NCBI RefSeq assembly: GCF_947494125.1
Contig: NZ_CANLTU010000001.1
Location: 310,001-374,000 of the forward strand
Length of the DNA: 64,000 nt
DNA from: an uncultured Tenacibaculum sp.
Lineage (GTDB): Bacteria > Bacteroidota > Bacteroidia > Flavobacteriales > Flavobacteriaceae
Direction of reading: 5' to 3'
In this document: positions 45,048-54,081 of the stretch, piece by piece
How positions within the stretch are numbered: the first letter of the stretch is position 1
How the letters are laid out: each line of letters opens with the position of its first letter
Made by a program: the position numbers and the translations under genes
Notes under the pieces: model-generated
Told to the model about the DNA's origin: nothing
Databases searched by the model: none
The model's input: only the letters and a program-made list of their open reading frames with translations

Positions 45048-46043
45048 ATGAGTAAGCAAACCAAAATAGCGGTTTTAGGTGGAGGAAGTTGGGCAACAGC
45101 CATTGTAAAAATGTTATCAGAAAACCTTGATACTATTGGTTGGTATATGCGAAGTGTATATGCAATAGAACATATAAAACGTAATAAGCATAATCCTAGT
45201 TATTTAAGTTCAGCAGAATTGCATCCAGAACAATTAGATTTGTCTGATAATATGAATCATATCGTTGAAAATTACGATATTTTAATATTTGCAATTCCAT
45301 CAGCATTTTTGAAAACAGAATTAGAAAAACTATCTATTTCACTTGAAAACAAAATAATTTTTTCAGCGATAAAAGGTATTGTACCAGAAACTGGACTTAT
45401 TGTAGGAGAGCATTTTCATGATATTCATAATGTTCCTTTTGAAAATATCGGCGTAATTACTGGACCATGTCATGCAGAAGAAGTTGCTATGGAACGACTT
45501 TCATATTTAACATTGGCTTGTCAAGATGAACAAAAAGCAAAAGATTTAAGTGAATTTATTGCCGGACGTTATATAAAAACGAAAATATCTGACGATATTA
45601 TTGGTACTGAATATGCTGCCATGTTAAAAAATATTTATGCAATAGCAGCAGGAATAGCTCATGGTTTAGGATATGGAGATAATTTTCAATCGGTATTAAT
45701 GAGTAATGCGATTCGTGAAATGAAACGATTTATTAAAAAAGTTCATAAAATGAAACGTAATATTAATAATTCGGCCTATTTAGGAGATTTATTAGTTACA
45801 GGATATTCGGTTTTTAGTAGAAACAGAATGTTTGGAAATATGATTGGGAAAGGATATACTGTAAAATCAGCTATGTTTGAAATGAGTATGGTGGCAGAAG
45901 GCTACTATGCGACTAAGAGTGCATATGAAATTAATCTAAAAAATGGTGCAAAAACTCCTATTATCGAGGCTGTATATAACGTGTTATACGGCAAAAAAGA
46001 AGCGAAAGATGAGTTTTTAAAGTTAACAAATAGATTAGATTAG
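45048..46043 (+). CDS. gpsA: NAD(P)H-dependent glycerol-3-phosphate dehydrogenase
   Basis: 331 residues. The N-terminal dinucleotide fold holds AVLGGGSWATAIVKML (~8-23). FSAIKGIVPETG (~105), GVITGPCHAEEV (~135-146) and the catalytic-Lys helix GTEYAAMLKNIYAIAAGI (~184-201) follow. It reduces dihydroxyacetone phosphate to glycerol-3-phosphate for phospholipid synthesis. The opposite enzyme, GlpD, is at 48.9-50.5 kb. Confidence 0.95.
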   Translation: MSKQTKIAVLGGGSWATAIVKMLSENLDTIGWYMRSVYAIEHIKRNKHNPSYLSSAELHPEQLDLSDNMNHIVENYDILIFAIPSAFLKTELEKLSISLENKIIFSAIKGIVPETGLIVGEHFHDIHNVPFENIGVITGPCHAEEVAMERLSYLTLACQDEQKAKDLSEFIAGRYIKTKISDDIIGTEYAAMLKNIYAIAAGIAHGLGYGDNFQSVLMSNAIREMKRFIKKVHKMKRNINNSAYLGDLLVTGYSVFSRNRMFGNMIGKGYTVKSAMFEMSMVAEGYYATKSAYEINLKNGAKTPIIEAVYNVLYGKKEAKDEFLKLTNRLD

Positions 46044-46269
46044 TTGTCTGCATTTGTACAAATAATCCTTCTTAATAAAAAGAAGTCTGCTCATCAATCG
46101 CTTCTATAATTGAGTTGTGTGTAGGTTTTGTAACGAATTACAATAACGACAAATTTAATTTAAAATTCTGATTGACAAACTTTTTTGTAAAATATATTTA
46201 TTTTTTAAATTAATAAATAATTTCACAGTTAGTTTAAAATTTTATAGATTCGTTTAAAATTAAACAATA

Positions 46270-46929
46270 ATGAAAACGATACAAGAGGCTGTAGAAATTA
46301 CAATTAGAAAAACTCCGTTTATTGAAGAAGCTTTAAATGAGAAGTTAATAAATGTATCTTCTTTAGCAAGAGAAATTCTACCAGAAGTATCTAAACTTTT
46401 GAAAAAGGAGGTTAAAGTAGGTGCAGTTATGATGGCTATAAATAGGCTATCTCCAGCAAATGAATTAAGAGTGCGTAAAAACATAAAACGTTTGGCTCTT
46501 GATTTAGGAGATGTAATTGTACGTTCAGATTTGTGTGATTTTACATTTAAAAACACCACTTCTTTATTAAAAGAAATAGCTAAAATATTAAGCAAATCTG
46601 CTGATAGTAATGATTATTTCTTAACGGTTTCTCAAGGAATATTTGAAACAAATATTGTTACTAGTAAAAACTTACAACCATACGTTGAAGAAATTTTTAA
46701 ACGTGAAACATTAATTAATAATGTAAACGATTTAGCCTCAATAACTATAAAATTACCTAAAGATAATTTAGAACAATCTGGAGTTTACTATTTTATTTTA
46801 AAACAATTTGCTTGGGCAAACATAGCAGTACAAGAGGTAATATCTACGACACATGAAATGACTATTGTTGTAAAAGAAGAAGATGTAAACGAAACATTTG
46901 CCATTTTAATGGATTTAAAATTGAATTAA
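46270..46929 (+). CDS. ACT-domain-like protein
   Basis: 219 residues without a signal peptide. The N-terminal part (~1-100) is helical and basic, with KTPFIEEALNEKLINVSSLA and a possible winged-helix-like region. The C-terminal half has two beta-alpha-beta segments (~115-150; ~165-219, ASITIKLPKDNLEQSGVYYF) resembling ACT domains, which bind amino acids. In flavobacterial genomes a protein of this type is often labelled aspartate kinase, but no kinase domain is visible here. Probably an amino-acid-responsive regulator; this is inference. The MFS gene follows after 9 bases. Confidence 0.5.
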   Translation: MKTIQEAVEITIRKTPFIEEALNEKLINVSSLAREILPEVSKLLKKEVKVGAVMMAINRLSPANELRVRKNIKRLALDLGDVIVRSDLCDFTFKNTTSLLKEIAKILSKSADSNDYFLTVSQGIFETNIVTSKNLQPYVEEIFKRETLINNVNDLASITIKLPKDNLEQSGVYYFILKQFAWANIAVQEVISTTHEMTIVVKEEDVNETFAILMDLKLN

Positions 46930-46938
46930 AAAAATAGA

Positions 46939-48207
46939 ATGGAAAAGAAAGATCCCTACGCTTCACTAAGAATTAAAGAGTTTAATATTTTCCTTTTAGT
47001 ACGTTTTGCCTTGGTATTTGCATGGTCTATGCAATTTATTATTATAGAATGGCAAGTATATAGTATTACTAAAAATCCATTATCACTAGGTATTATAGGC
47101 TTAATGGAAGTAATACCAGCAGTGTCTATGGCATTATTTGCAGGGCATATTGTAGATCAGAAAGAAAAACGAAATTTATTAGCGCTTTGTATTGGTGTAT
47201 TTTCATTAATAAGTTTAGGCTTATTCTTTTTAACTTTACCTAGTTTTATTGAAGGTTGGGAAACAAATACGGTTTTATATGCTATTTATGGTTTAGTTTT
47301 TTTTGGTGGATTTTTGCGTTCATTTTTTGGACCAACTATTTTCTCTTTAATAGCTTTAATAGTACCAAAAAAATTATATCCAAATGCAGCTACTTGGAGT
47401 AGTTCAACATGGCAAATTGCTTCAGTATTAGGACCTGCTTTTGCTGGGTTTACAATTTCTTGGATGGGAGTACATTGGTCATTATGTATAGTTTTTGGTT
47501 TAGTTGTATTTTCATTTTTAATGGTCTTTTTAATTAAAAAGAAACCTATTTTAAATCCGAAAATAGGAGAACCTGTTATGAAGAGTTTAAAAGAAGGTGT
47601 TCGTTTTGTTTTTAAAACAAAAGCTATTCTAGGAGCCATTACTTTAGATATGATTTCTGTATTGTTTGGAGGAGCTGTGGCTTTATTACCAGTATATGCA
47701 CAAGATATTTTAAAAGTTGGGCCAGAAGGGTTTGGCGCATTACGTGCCGCACCAGCTATAGGAGCCTTTTTAACGATGCTAATTACAGCCTATATACCAA
47801 TTAGCAAGAATGCAGGAATGAAGCTTCTAGCGGCTATTTTTGGATTTGGAACATGTATTATTGTATTTGGACTTTCTTCTGTGTTTTGGATTTCTATTGT
47901 AGCCTTATTTTTTAGTGGAGTTACCGATGGTGTTTCAATGGTAATTCGTCAAACGATTTTGCAGTTAAAAACACCTGATCATATGAGAGGTAGAGTTGCC
48001 TCTGTAAATTCTATGTTTGTTGGATCTTCTAATGAACTTGGTGCTTTTGAAAGTGGTCTTACAGCAAAATTAATGGGAACTGTAACTGCTGTTGTTTTTG
48101 GTGGTACCATGACTTTAATTACAGTAATTACAACAGGAGTCATAAACCCAACCTTAAGAAGGTTAGATCTAACCAAAGATCTAGAGGAGCATGAGAAGAT
48201 GGAATAA
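46939..48207 (+). CDS. MFS transporter (enterobactin-exporter-like)
   Basis: 422 residues with about twelve membrane helices in two halves. The loop 2-3 signature appears as GHIVDQKEKRNLLALCIG (~74-91). The order resembles the MFS_3/EntS group: a short polar N terminus, FAGHIVDQ, and a second-half DHMRGRVASVNSMFVGSSNELGAFE segment typical of that subfamily. Substrate unknown. It follows the ACT-like gene closely and ends at a bidirectional terminator. Confidence 0.86.
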   Translation: MEKKDPYASLRIKEFNIFLLVRFALVFAWSMQFIIIEWQVYSITKNPLSLGIIGLMEVIPAVSMALFAGHIVDQKEKRNLLALCIGVFSLISLGLFFLTLPSFIEGWETNTVLYAIYGLVFFGGFLRSFFGPTIFSLIALIVPKKLYPNAATWSSSTWQIASVLGPAFAGFTISWMGVHWSLCIVFGLVVFSFLMVFLIKKKPILNPKIGEPVMKSLKEGVRFVFKTKAILGAITLDMISVLFGGAVALLPVYAQDILKVGPEGFGALRAAPAIGAFLTMLITAYIPISKNAGMKLLAAIFGFGTCIIVFGLSSVFWISIVALFFSGVTDGVSMVIRQTILQLKTPDHMRGRVASVNSMFVGSSNELGAFESGLTAKLMGTVTAVVFGGTMTLITVITTGVINPTLRRLDLTKDLEEHEKME

Positions 48208-48233
48208 TATTTTTTAGCCTTGTGATAAAAAAA

Positions 48234-48268
48234 TAAACCCCATTAGAAAATTTTCTAATGGGGTTTTA
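48234..48268. terminator. Bidirectional intrinsic terminator
   Basis: Inverted repeat AAACCCCATTAGAAAA / TTTTCTAATGGGGTTT. It lies between the plus-strand MFS gene and the minus-strand secreted-protein gene. Confidence 0.85.
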
Positions 48269-48286
48269 TATTATAAATAACTTATT

Positions 48287-48793
48287 TTAAGACATGTCTA
48301 AATAACTTATTTTAGTTATGATATTGGTAGCTTGATCAAATTCAATATTAATAAAGCTATCACAGTCTTCACAAACAGTATATAAAATACTTTTAGAACC
48401 GTTTCTACCTACACTAAATACAATATCACCTAATTTACTAATATTGTCTCCAATTGTAATCTTTGCTCCTTTTATGGTAATAGATGAAGCATTAGTATTA
48501 ACTTCAAAAGATTCTATATAAGGATTACTTTTATCCATAGTAGAAAAATCTACTTTTAGACCATTAAATGTAAAATAACAATAAGTATCAGTTTCATTTA
48601 CACTAAAAGAAGCAGCGGCACCTAATAATTTTTCAACAGCAGGTTGATTACCATTTGTTTTTTTTAGATCACTTAACGAAGTAGCATTTATTTTAATTCC
48701 ATCAAATTCCGAAGAAGTAATAATATTGCTTGTTTGACTTTTAGCAATAAGACTACTTAATACAAATATAAATACAAATATTTTATGTTTCAT
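48287..48793 (-). CDS. Secreted hypothetical protein
   Basis: 168 residues with a signal peptide (MKHKIFVFIFVLSSLIAKS). The mature part alternates strands and short turns, with three Cys (one in DTYCYF, two in VCEDCDSF). The CEDC pair could form a disulfide or bind metal. I do not recognise a family. The upstream 50-base leader holds a short hairpin (GGCTT/AAGCC near 48835) and a TATCTTTG element at 48848-48855. Confidence 0.6.
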   Translation of the reverse strand: MKHKIFVFIFVLSSLIAKSQTSNIITSSEFDGIKINATSLSDLKKTNGNQPAVEKLLGAAASFSVNETDTYCYFTFNGLKVDFSTMDKSNPYIESFEVNTNASSITIKGAKITIGDNISKLGDIVFSVGRNGSKSILYTVCEDCDSFINIEFDQATNIITKISYLDMS

Positions 48794-48847
48794 TTTACGT
48801 TAATTATTAATTGTAGAAAAACTATTTAAGGGGCTTTTTAAGCCTGC

Positions 48848-48855
48848 CAAAGATA
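48848..48855 (-). promoter_or_regulatory. -7 element (TATCTTTG) of the secreted-protein gene
   Basis: The minus strand reads TATCTTTG, matching TAnnTTTG, about 55 bases before the ATG at 48793. No clear TTG at the -33 position, so partial support. Confidence 0.38.
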
Positions 48856-48895
48856 TAATACTTTTTTTTTCTAACAATTAAATTATGTAAAGTGA

Positions 48896-50542
48896 TTAGT
48901 TAAAGTTTACAGTAAGTTTTATTTTATCATCTAATTCTTGTAAATACTTCTGATTTTCAGTATCCGACCAATTGTAATAATTTGAAAATTCTTTTAAAAC
49001 AGCACCTTTATAAGTATCAACACTAGGTTTATCGAAGAATAATCGTCCAGTTCTACGCATAAAAAAGTCAGTAGGAGTGCAGGTCATCTCATGTTGAATA
49101 GTAAACCAAACTTCAGATTTTAATAAACGAAGCTCATTATTTTCTTCTTTTAGTTCGTCAAATTTATCAATAATTAAATCGGTTTGTTTTCCATAGTTGT
49201 GAACTAAATATGCAGCATCAGTCTTAGTAAGGCCGTAGTTTTTTAGATTTTCAGCTATTTGATTTATATATAAATTTACAGATTTGTAATTTTGAAATGG
49301 ACCTCCTGCTAATATTATATCCTCTGTTTGAATTGGATCAAATTCAATTTCAAAACGACGAGCCATTTTTTTAGCAACTAAATCAACAATACGCTCTGCC
49401 ATTTTTCTGTACCCTGTTAGTTTACCTCCAGCTATTGATATTAATTTAGTGTCTGAAACAAAAATTTCATCTTTACGAGAAAGTTCAGAAGCAGATTTTC
49501 CTTCTTCATGAATTAAAGGGCGTAAACCTGCCCAAGAAGATTGAATATCGTCAATTACTAAATTTACCTCAGGAAACATATTATTAACAGCTGCTATTAA
49601 ATACATAGCATCAACATCACTTGTTTCTACAGTATTTTTATCCTGTTGAAAATTGGTATCGGTAGTACCAAAATAAGTTACTTTTCCACGAGGAATAGCA
49701 AACATCATTCGTCCGTCTGGAACATCAAAATAAACTGATTGTTTTACAGGTAATTTTTCATGAGCTACAACTAAATGTACACCTTTAGTTAAATGTAATC
49801 TTTTACCAATTTTAGAATTATTTATTTGACGAAGTTCATCAACCCAAGGACCAGCAGCATTTACTACATATTTAGCCTTGATATCATAATTTTCATTGGT
49901 AAATTGATCTGTTACTTTAGCACCAACTACTCGTTTATTCTTATAAATAAATTCGTTAGCTTTTGTATAATTAAGTATTTGAGCGTTGTATTGACTGGCT
50001 GTTTTTAATACTTCTATAGTTAAACGAGCATCATCTGTACGATACTCTGCATAATAACCCGCCCCATTTAAAATATTTTCTGGTAATAAAGGTTCTTTTT
50101 CCAGCGCTTCATTTTTATCGAGCATTTTTCGTTTATCATCTCCTTCTACAGAAGCTAATACATCGTATACTTTTAAACCTATAGAAGTTAACCAAGAACC
50201 ATAAGTTCCACCATCAATTAAAGGCAAAATCATTTTTTCTGGAATAACTAAATGTGGAGCTATTTTATGAACAATTGCTCGTTCGGTACCTACTTCTTTA
50301 ACCAACCAAAAATCAAATTGCTTTAAATATCGTAAACCTCCATGAATTAATTTTGTTGATTTACTTGAGGTACCAGAGGCGAAATCATTCTTTTCTATTA
50401 AAGCAACTTTCATTCCTCTAGAAGCAGCATCTAAAGCAATTCCTGCTCCAGTAATACCTCCTCCGATAATTAAAATATCAAATTCAGTTTCTTGTATTTC
50501 TTTTTGAGTATTTGTTCGGTTAAAAAATGAAAATTTGTTCAT
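48896..50542 (-). CDS. glpD: Glycerol-3-phosphate dehydrogenase/oxidase
   Basis: 548 residues. FAD-binding motif DILIIGGGITGAGIALDAA (~23-41) and the family segments SSKSTKLIHGGLRYLK (~59-74) and SWAGLRPLI (~334) match GlpD/GlpO. A C-terminal helical domain (~400-540) has TPTDFFMRRTGRLFF. It oxidises glycerol-3-phosphate to dihydroxyacetone phosphate, passing electrons to quinone or oxygen. No glpK or glpF is adjacent. A TATTTTTG -7 element lies at 50562-50569. Confidence 0.94.
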   Translation of the reverse strand: MNKFSFFNRTNTQKEIQETEFDILIIGGGITGAGIALDAASRGMKVALIEKNDFASGTSSKSTKLIHGGLRYLKQFDFWLVKEVGTERAIVHKIAPHLVIPEKMILPLIDGGTYGSWLTSIGLKVYDVLASVEGDDKRKMLDKNEALEKEPLLPENILNGAGYYAEYRTDDARLTIEVLKTASQYNAQILNYTKANEFIYKNKRVVGAKVTDQFTNENYDIKAKYVVNAAGPWVDELRQINNSKIGKRLHLTKGVHLVVAHEKLPVKQSVYFDVPDGRMMFAIPRGKVTYFGTTDTNFQQDKNTVETSDVDAMYLIAAVNNMFPEVNLVIDDIQSSWAGLRPLIHEEGKSASELSRKDEIFVSDTKLISIAGGKLTGYRKMAERIVDLVAKKMARRFEIEFDPIQTEDIILAGGPFQNYKSVNLYINQIAENLKNYGLTKTDAAYLVHNYGKQTDLIIDKFDELKEENNELRLLKSEVWFTIQHEMTCTPTDFFMRRTGRLFFDKPSVDTYKGAVLKEFSNYYNWSDTENQKYLQELDDKIKLTVNFN

Positions 50543-50561
50543 AGAATATTTTTTTACCTAA

Positions 50562-50569
50562 CAAAAATA
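50562..50569 (-). promoter_or_regulatory. -7 element (TATTTTTG) of glpD
   Basis: The minus strand reads TATTTTTG, an exact TAnnTTTG match, about 20 bases before the glpD ATG. The -33 position has no TTG. Confidence 0.38.
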
Positions 50570-50593
50570 AGAATAAAAAGTAAGTAGATATCA

Positions 50594-50625
50594 TAAAAAA
50601 AGAGTTGAAAAACTCAACCCTTTTA
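50594..50625 (-). terminator. Intrinsic terminator after the YHS gene pair
   Basis: On the minus strand AAAAGGGTTGA / TCAACTCTTTT pairs with one G-U position and is followed by a T7 run. It separates the YHS genes from glpD. Confidence 0.7.
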
Positions 50626-50653
50626 TAGTTACCATTGAAACAAATAAATTAAA

Positions 50654-51088
50654 TTAATGATTTATTTGTTTCCAATTTTTATCTGCATTATTTTTTAATT
50701 CATCTGCTCCTTCTTTTTGCCAAAGCTCAAGTGTATTGGTTCCCCAAGAGTTGTAAAACAAGTAAAGTTTCCCATCTCTTATTTCGAAAGTTTTTGGGTT
50801 AACATTTACTTTTTCTCCTGTTTTACCAATAGCGTATGCACAGTATCCACCATATTGTGGAATATATTTTTTTGGATTCTTTTTAAATGAATTTAAGTTT
50901 TCTTGGGATGAGAAACGAAAAGAAACACCATCATGTTTTGTTGTAATTTGTTTATTTCCTTTTACAGCTTTGTTAGAAAAATAAGCTACTACATCATAAC
51001 CATTGGCTACTGCTCCTTTTTTAGTATTGTACTCTTGTGCAACTATAGTTGTTGATATAAGTACAAACAAAATCCATAATTTTTTCAT
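50654..51088 (-). CDS. Secreted YHS-domain protein (copy 1)
   Basis: 144 residues with a signal peptide (MKKLWILFVLISTTIVAQ). The YHS-like core (~25-100) has KGAVANGYDVVAYFS and PQYGGYCAYAIGKTG, with the single Cys of the family; it ends in NTLELWQKEGADELKN. YHS domains are small modules found alone or in metal-handling proteins and may bind metal ions; the Cys and nearby Tyr are the likely ligands. It lies 6 bases after a paralogue on the same strand, so the pair is a recent tandem duplication or a matched pair. Confidence 0.85.
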   Translation of the reverse strand: MKKLWILFVLISTTIVAQEYNTKKGAVANGYDVVAYFSNKAVKGNKQITTKHDGVSFRFSSQENLNSFKKNPKKYIPQYGGYCAYAIGKTGEKVNVNPKTFEIRDGKLYLFYNSWGTNTLELWQKEGADELKNNADKNWKQINH

Positions 51089-51094
51089 CTATTG

Positions 51095-51547
51095 TTATTT
51101 TTTAAGCTTTAATGTTTCCCAATTTTTATCACCTTTCATTTGTCTTTTCTTCACATCACCTTCTTGCCAATCACCAAGTTTACTTCCTATCCAAGAACTG
51201 TAAAAAAGATATAATTTACCATCACGTATTTCATATACTTCTGGATCTATATACATTTTCTTTTTCTTTTCAGCTACAGCATATGCACAATAACCACCAT
51301 ATTGAGGGATATATTTTACAGGATTCTCTTTAAAAAGAGTTAAGTTTTTTTCTGAAGAGAATTTAAATTTGGTTCCATCATATGTGGTTTGAAACTTCTT
51401 TTTTCCCTCTAAAGGTTTTTCATCTTCAAAGTATGATACTACATCAAAGCCTTCAGCTACGTATCCTTTTTTAGTATTATAATCTGTTTTTTGAGCTAGT
51501 AAAACAGTAGAAACTGTTAGTAACAGCAGTGTAAGAATTTGTTTCAT
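51095..51547 (-). CDS. Secreted YHS-domain protein (copy 2)
   Basis: 150 residues, a clear paralogue of the next gene: NTKKGYVAEGFDVVSYF and IPQYGGYCAYAVAEKKKKM line up with NTKKGAVANGYDVVAYF and IPQYGGYCAYAIGKTG. The signal peptide is MKQILTLLLLTVSTVLLAQ. It is first in the pair and more basic (EKKKKMY, VKKRQMKGDK). The exported YHS domain may bind metal in the periplasm; function unproven. It starts 48 bases after the PLP-protein stop. Confidence 0.85.
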   Translation of the reverse strand: MKQILTLLLLTVSTVLLAQKTDYNTKKGYVAEGFDVVSYFEDEKPLEGKKKFQTTYDGTKFKFSSEKNLTLFKENPVKYIPQYGGYCAYAVAEKKKKMYIDPEVYEIRDGKLYLFYSSWIGSKLGDWQEGDVKKRQMKGDKNWETLKLKK

Positions 51548-51595
51548 CGTTTTTTAATTTTAAAGATAGTCGATGAAAAAGATATATAATTACAA

Positions 51596-52792
51596 TTATT
51601 TATTTTTTAATAATTGCCAAGCTTTTAGAATTTTTCCATTTCTAATAGGAAGTATTTCCCCAAATTGTAAAAAAACGAACTCACTTTGTTGAGGTTTTAA
51701 AAACACAAAATCGTCTATTTTTAGATTTATTTTTTTTGAAGCATTTATCATTGTTTGATTTGTTGAATGCCCAAACAAACTATTTTCTTTTATTCCTTTA
51801 GGATAATAATAACTAGCTTTCCAATATCCACCGTATATAAAATATGATTGCTTATTAATTGGATTTATAAAATTTAAAAGACTTTTAAATTTTTCAATGC
51901 CAGGAATCGTTGTGTTTTTGAATTTTTTTAAAATAGGAGTAGCAATAAAAGCTGCAGAATGAAACTCTTCTAATGAAGGGATATTAAAAGTTGTAGGTTT
52001 TACAAAACAAGAGCCAATTGCAATATCATTAATAGGTGATTCTTTTGTTTTATGTAAATTTAATGTAGGACTTCCAGCTCCGTTAAACGTTAAATTTTCC
52101 TTCCATAATGAAGGAAAATTTTGTTGAACTTCATTTTTACATTGTTTATAAAATTCATTGGCTTTTTTTAAAGCTTTTTTTTCTGAAAGTATAATTTTTG
52201 GAAGCTTTACCACATGAGGATCATAGCCCATATAACCTGAGAACTCTATAAAATTAGAATTTTCTTTTATAAGTTCAAGTCCTTCTTTTAATAGTTCTAA
52301 AGAAGAAAAACCACCTCGATGCAAACCAACATCAATTTCAATATTTAATCGTATTTTTTGTTGAAGTTGTTTTGCTAAATGAATGTATTCTTGAATTCGC
52401 TCTTTGGTATCTACCAACCATTGAATTTGTGTATAAGGATTAAATTCATTTGTTTGTTGTGGTAAATTTTGATAAAAATATTCTGCAGTTTTTATAGGCA
52501 TTGGTTTGCCTAACAAGACATCTTTTTCATTATCTAATTTAGAAGCTAAATCAGTTAAAAAAGGTTGATGAAAAACCATCAACTTATGCGTATTTATTTT
52601 TTGTAATATATAATCGATTAAATCTAAAGAAGGTAAAGATTTTACTACAATTCTAAGGTCTGCATTAGGTCTTAAGTTTGATTGTAAAGTATTTATATTT
52701 TTATCTAAGACATCTAAATCTACCAATAAACAAGGAATTGCTCTTTGGTAATTTTTAAGTTTTTTATTTAGATTCTCAAAATATGTATCCAT
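51596..52792 (-). CDS. Alanine-racemase-fold PLP protein (D-threonine aldolase-like) with altered metal site
   Basis: 398 residues from the ATG at 52792, one base after the preceding stop. Its N-terminal TIM-barrel half has the PLP-lysine region ADLRIVVKSLPSLDLI (~39-54) and LNIEIDVGLHRGGFS (~163-177), matching the DSD1/D-threonine aldolase group. Near the C terminus the family's zinc-binding P-x-H-x-C is replaced by PQQSE (FLKPQQSEFVFLQF), so the metal-dependent aldolase or dehydratase reaction may not apply. It shares an operon with tetR and the sugar-lactone oxidase. Substrate unknown. Confidence 0.72.
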   Translation of the reverse strand: MDTYFENLNKKLKNYQRAIPCLLVDLDVLDKNINTLQSNLRPNADLRIVVKSLPSLDLIDYILQKINTHKLMVFHQPFLTDLASKLDNEKDVLLGKPMPIKTAEYFYQNLPQQTNEFNPYTQIQWLVDTKERIQEYIHLAKQLQQKIRLNIEIDVGLHRGGFSSLELLKEGLELIKENSNFIEFSGYMGYDPHVVKLPKIILSEKKALKKANEFYKQCKNEVQQNFPSLWKENLTFNGAGSPTLNLHKTKESPINDIAIGSCFVKPTTFNIPSLEEFHSAAFIATPILKKFKNTTIPGIEKFKSLLNFINPINKQSYFIYGGYWKASYYYPKGIKENSLFGHSTNQTMINASKKINLKIDDFVFLKPQQSEFVFLQFGEILPIRNGKILKAWQLLKNK

Positions 52793-52793
52793 T

Positions 52794-54080
52794 TTAAATA
52801 TCAAATAAGGTTTGAAGATACGGATTCACAAATATATTTTGTGGGTCATGTTCTTTTCTATGTAACATAAAAACATCAAATTTTGGATACATATTTATAA
52901 CATCTTGAGTTGTGAAAGTATTCATTTTACCCCAATGAGGTCTTCCGTTATAAGCTTTAAAAACTTCTTCTAAAGCTTTGAAATACGCTTTGTATTCTTT
53001 CTTGTTATATACATGACAAGCGATGTATGCAGAGTCTCTTTCATAAGCAGGACTCATAAATACGTCATCTCCTTTAACCCAACGATTTTCAATTGGGAAG
53101 TGAATATTAAATTTTTTAGAATTCACTATTTTTTTTATGTCTTTAAAAGCATCATCATAAGCTTCCGAAGGAATATTATATTCCATTTCATGAAATTTTA
53201 CTAATCGTTGAGTTGCATATACTTTATGACTGTAATATGTTTTGTCTACATTACTTATACTTGCTGCAGTAATATTAGCTACTATTTTATTTTGAGAAGG
53301 AAACAGTTTTGCAAACTCACAAAACACTTTAAAAACATAGTTTTCTAAAACAAATTCGGTCCAATAATTAAAAAAGTTAACTTTATCTGGTTCTGAATCT
53401 TCAACAATGTTTGATGTTTTGGTCCATGCAGTGTTTGTGTAAGGAATCCAATAATATTCAAAATTTCTATTTTGTGAGTTTCTTTCTTTTAAAGTTGCCA
53501 AAACATCACTTAATTTTTCTTTTTTATTTTGAAGGTTTAGTTTATAAGTTGGAACACACTGTATAGTTATTTCAGTAATTATACCTAAACAACCCAAAGA
53601 AACTTGAGCTGCTTTAAATAATTCAATGTTTTTAGTTTGTGAACATTCAATAATTTCTCCTTTTCCGTTTACAAATTTTAAAGCTGTTACTTGATTACTT
53701 ATAGATTTTAAATTTACACCGGTCCCGTGCGTTCCTGTACTTATAGCTCCTGCTATGGATTGAACATTGATATCGCCCAAATTTTCCATAGCAAGCCCTT
53801 CTTTAAATAACAATTCTCCCAGTAACGACAATTTTGTTCCTGCTTTAACTGTTGCTAGATTTTTTTCTTTATTTATAGCTATTTTACCTTGATATTTATC
53901 TAAACTTATTAATATTTGATTGGTACTACATAGTGGAGTAAATGAATGACCAGATCCAATAACACGTATTTTTTTATTAAGGTGAATCGCTCTTAAAACA
54001 ACATCTTGGATTTCTTTTTCTGAAGCAGGGTATAGTATTTCTAGTGGATTCCATTCTACGTTATTTGCCCAATTTTTCAT
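52794..54080 (-). CDS. FAD-linked oxidoreductase, D-arabinono-1,4-lactone oxidase family
   Basis: 428 residues. The PCMH-type FAD domain has RVIGSGHSFTPLCST (~39-53), the GHS segment being where relatives attach FAD through a nearby His, and AGAISTGTHGTGVN (~110-123). The C-terminal ALO domain (~185-428) has FEYYWIPYTNTAW and RPHWGKMNTF (~390). ALO enzymes oxidise sugar lactones, sugar alcohols or related polyols. It starts one base after the tetR stop, and the PLP-protein gene follows with a 1-base gap, so all three are co-expressed. Confidence 0.88.
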   Translation of the reverse strand: MKNWANNVEWNPLEILYPASEKEIQDVVLRAIHLNKKIRVIGSGHSFTPLCSTNQILISLDKYQGKIAINKEKNLATVKAGTKLSLLGELLFKEGLAMENLGDINVQSIAGAISTGTHGTGVNLKSISNQVTALKFVNGKGEIIECSQTKNIELFKAAQVSLGCLGIITEITIQCVPTYKLNLQNKKEKLSDVLATLKERNSQNRNFEYYWIPYTNTAWTKTSNIVEDSEPDKVNFFNYWTEFVLENYVFKVFCEFAKLFPSQNKIVANITAASISNVDKTYYSHKVYATQRLVKFHEMEYNIPSEAYDDAFKDIKKIVNSKKFNIHFPIENRWVKGDDVFMSPAYERDSAYIACHVYNKKEYKAYFKALEEVFKAYNGRPHWGKMNTFTTQDVINMYPKFDVFMLHRKEHDPQNIFVNPYLQTLFDI

Positions 54081-54081
54081 A

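Noticed and set aside
46044..46269. Possible small gene or RNA between gpsA and the ACT-like gene
   Set aside because: No frame with coding character and only a weak CTTCTT/AAGAAG hairpin near 46075.
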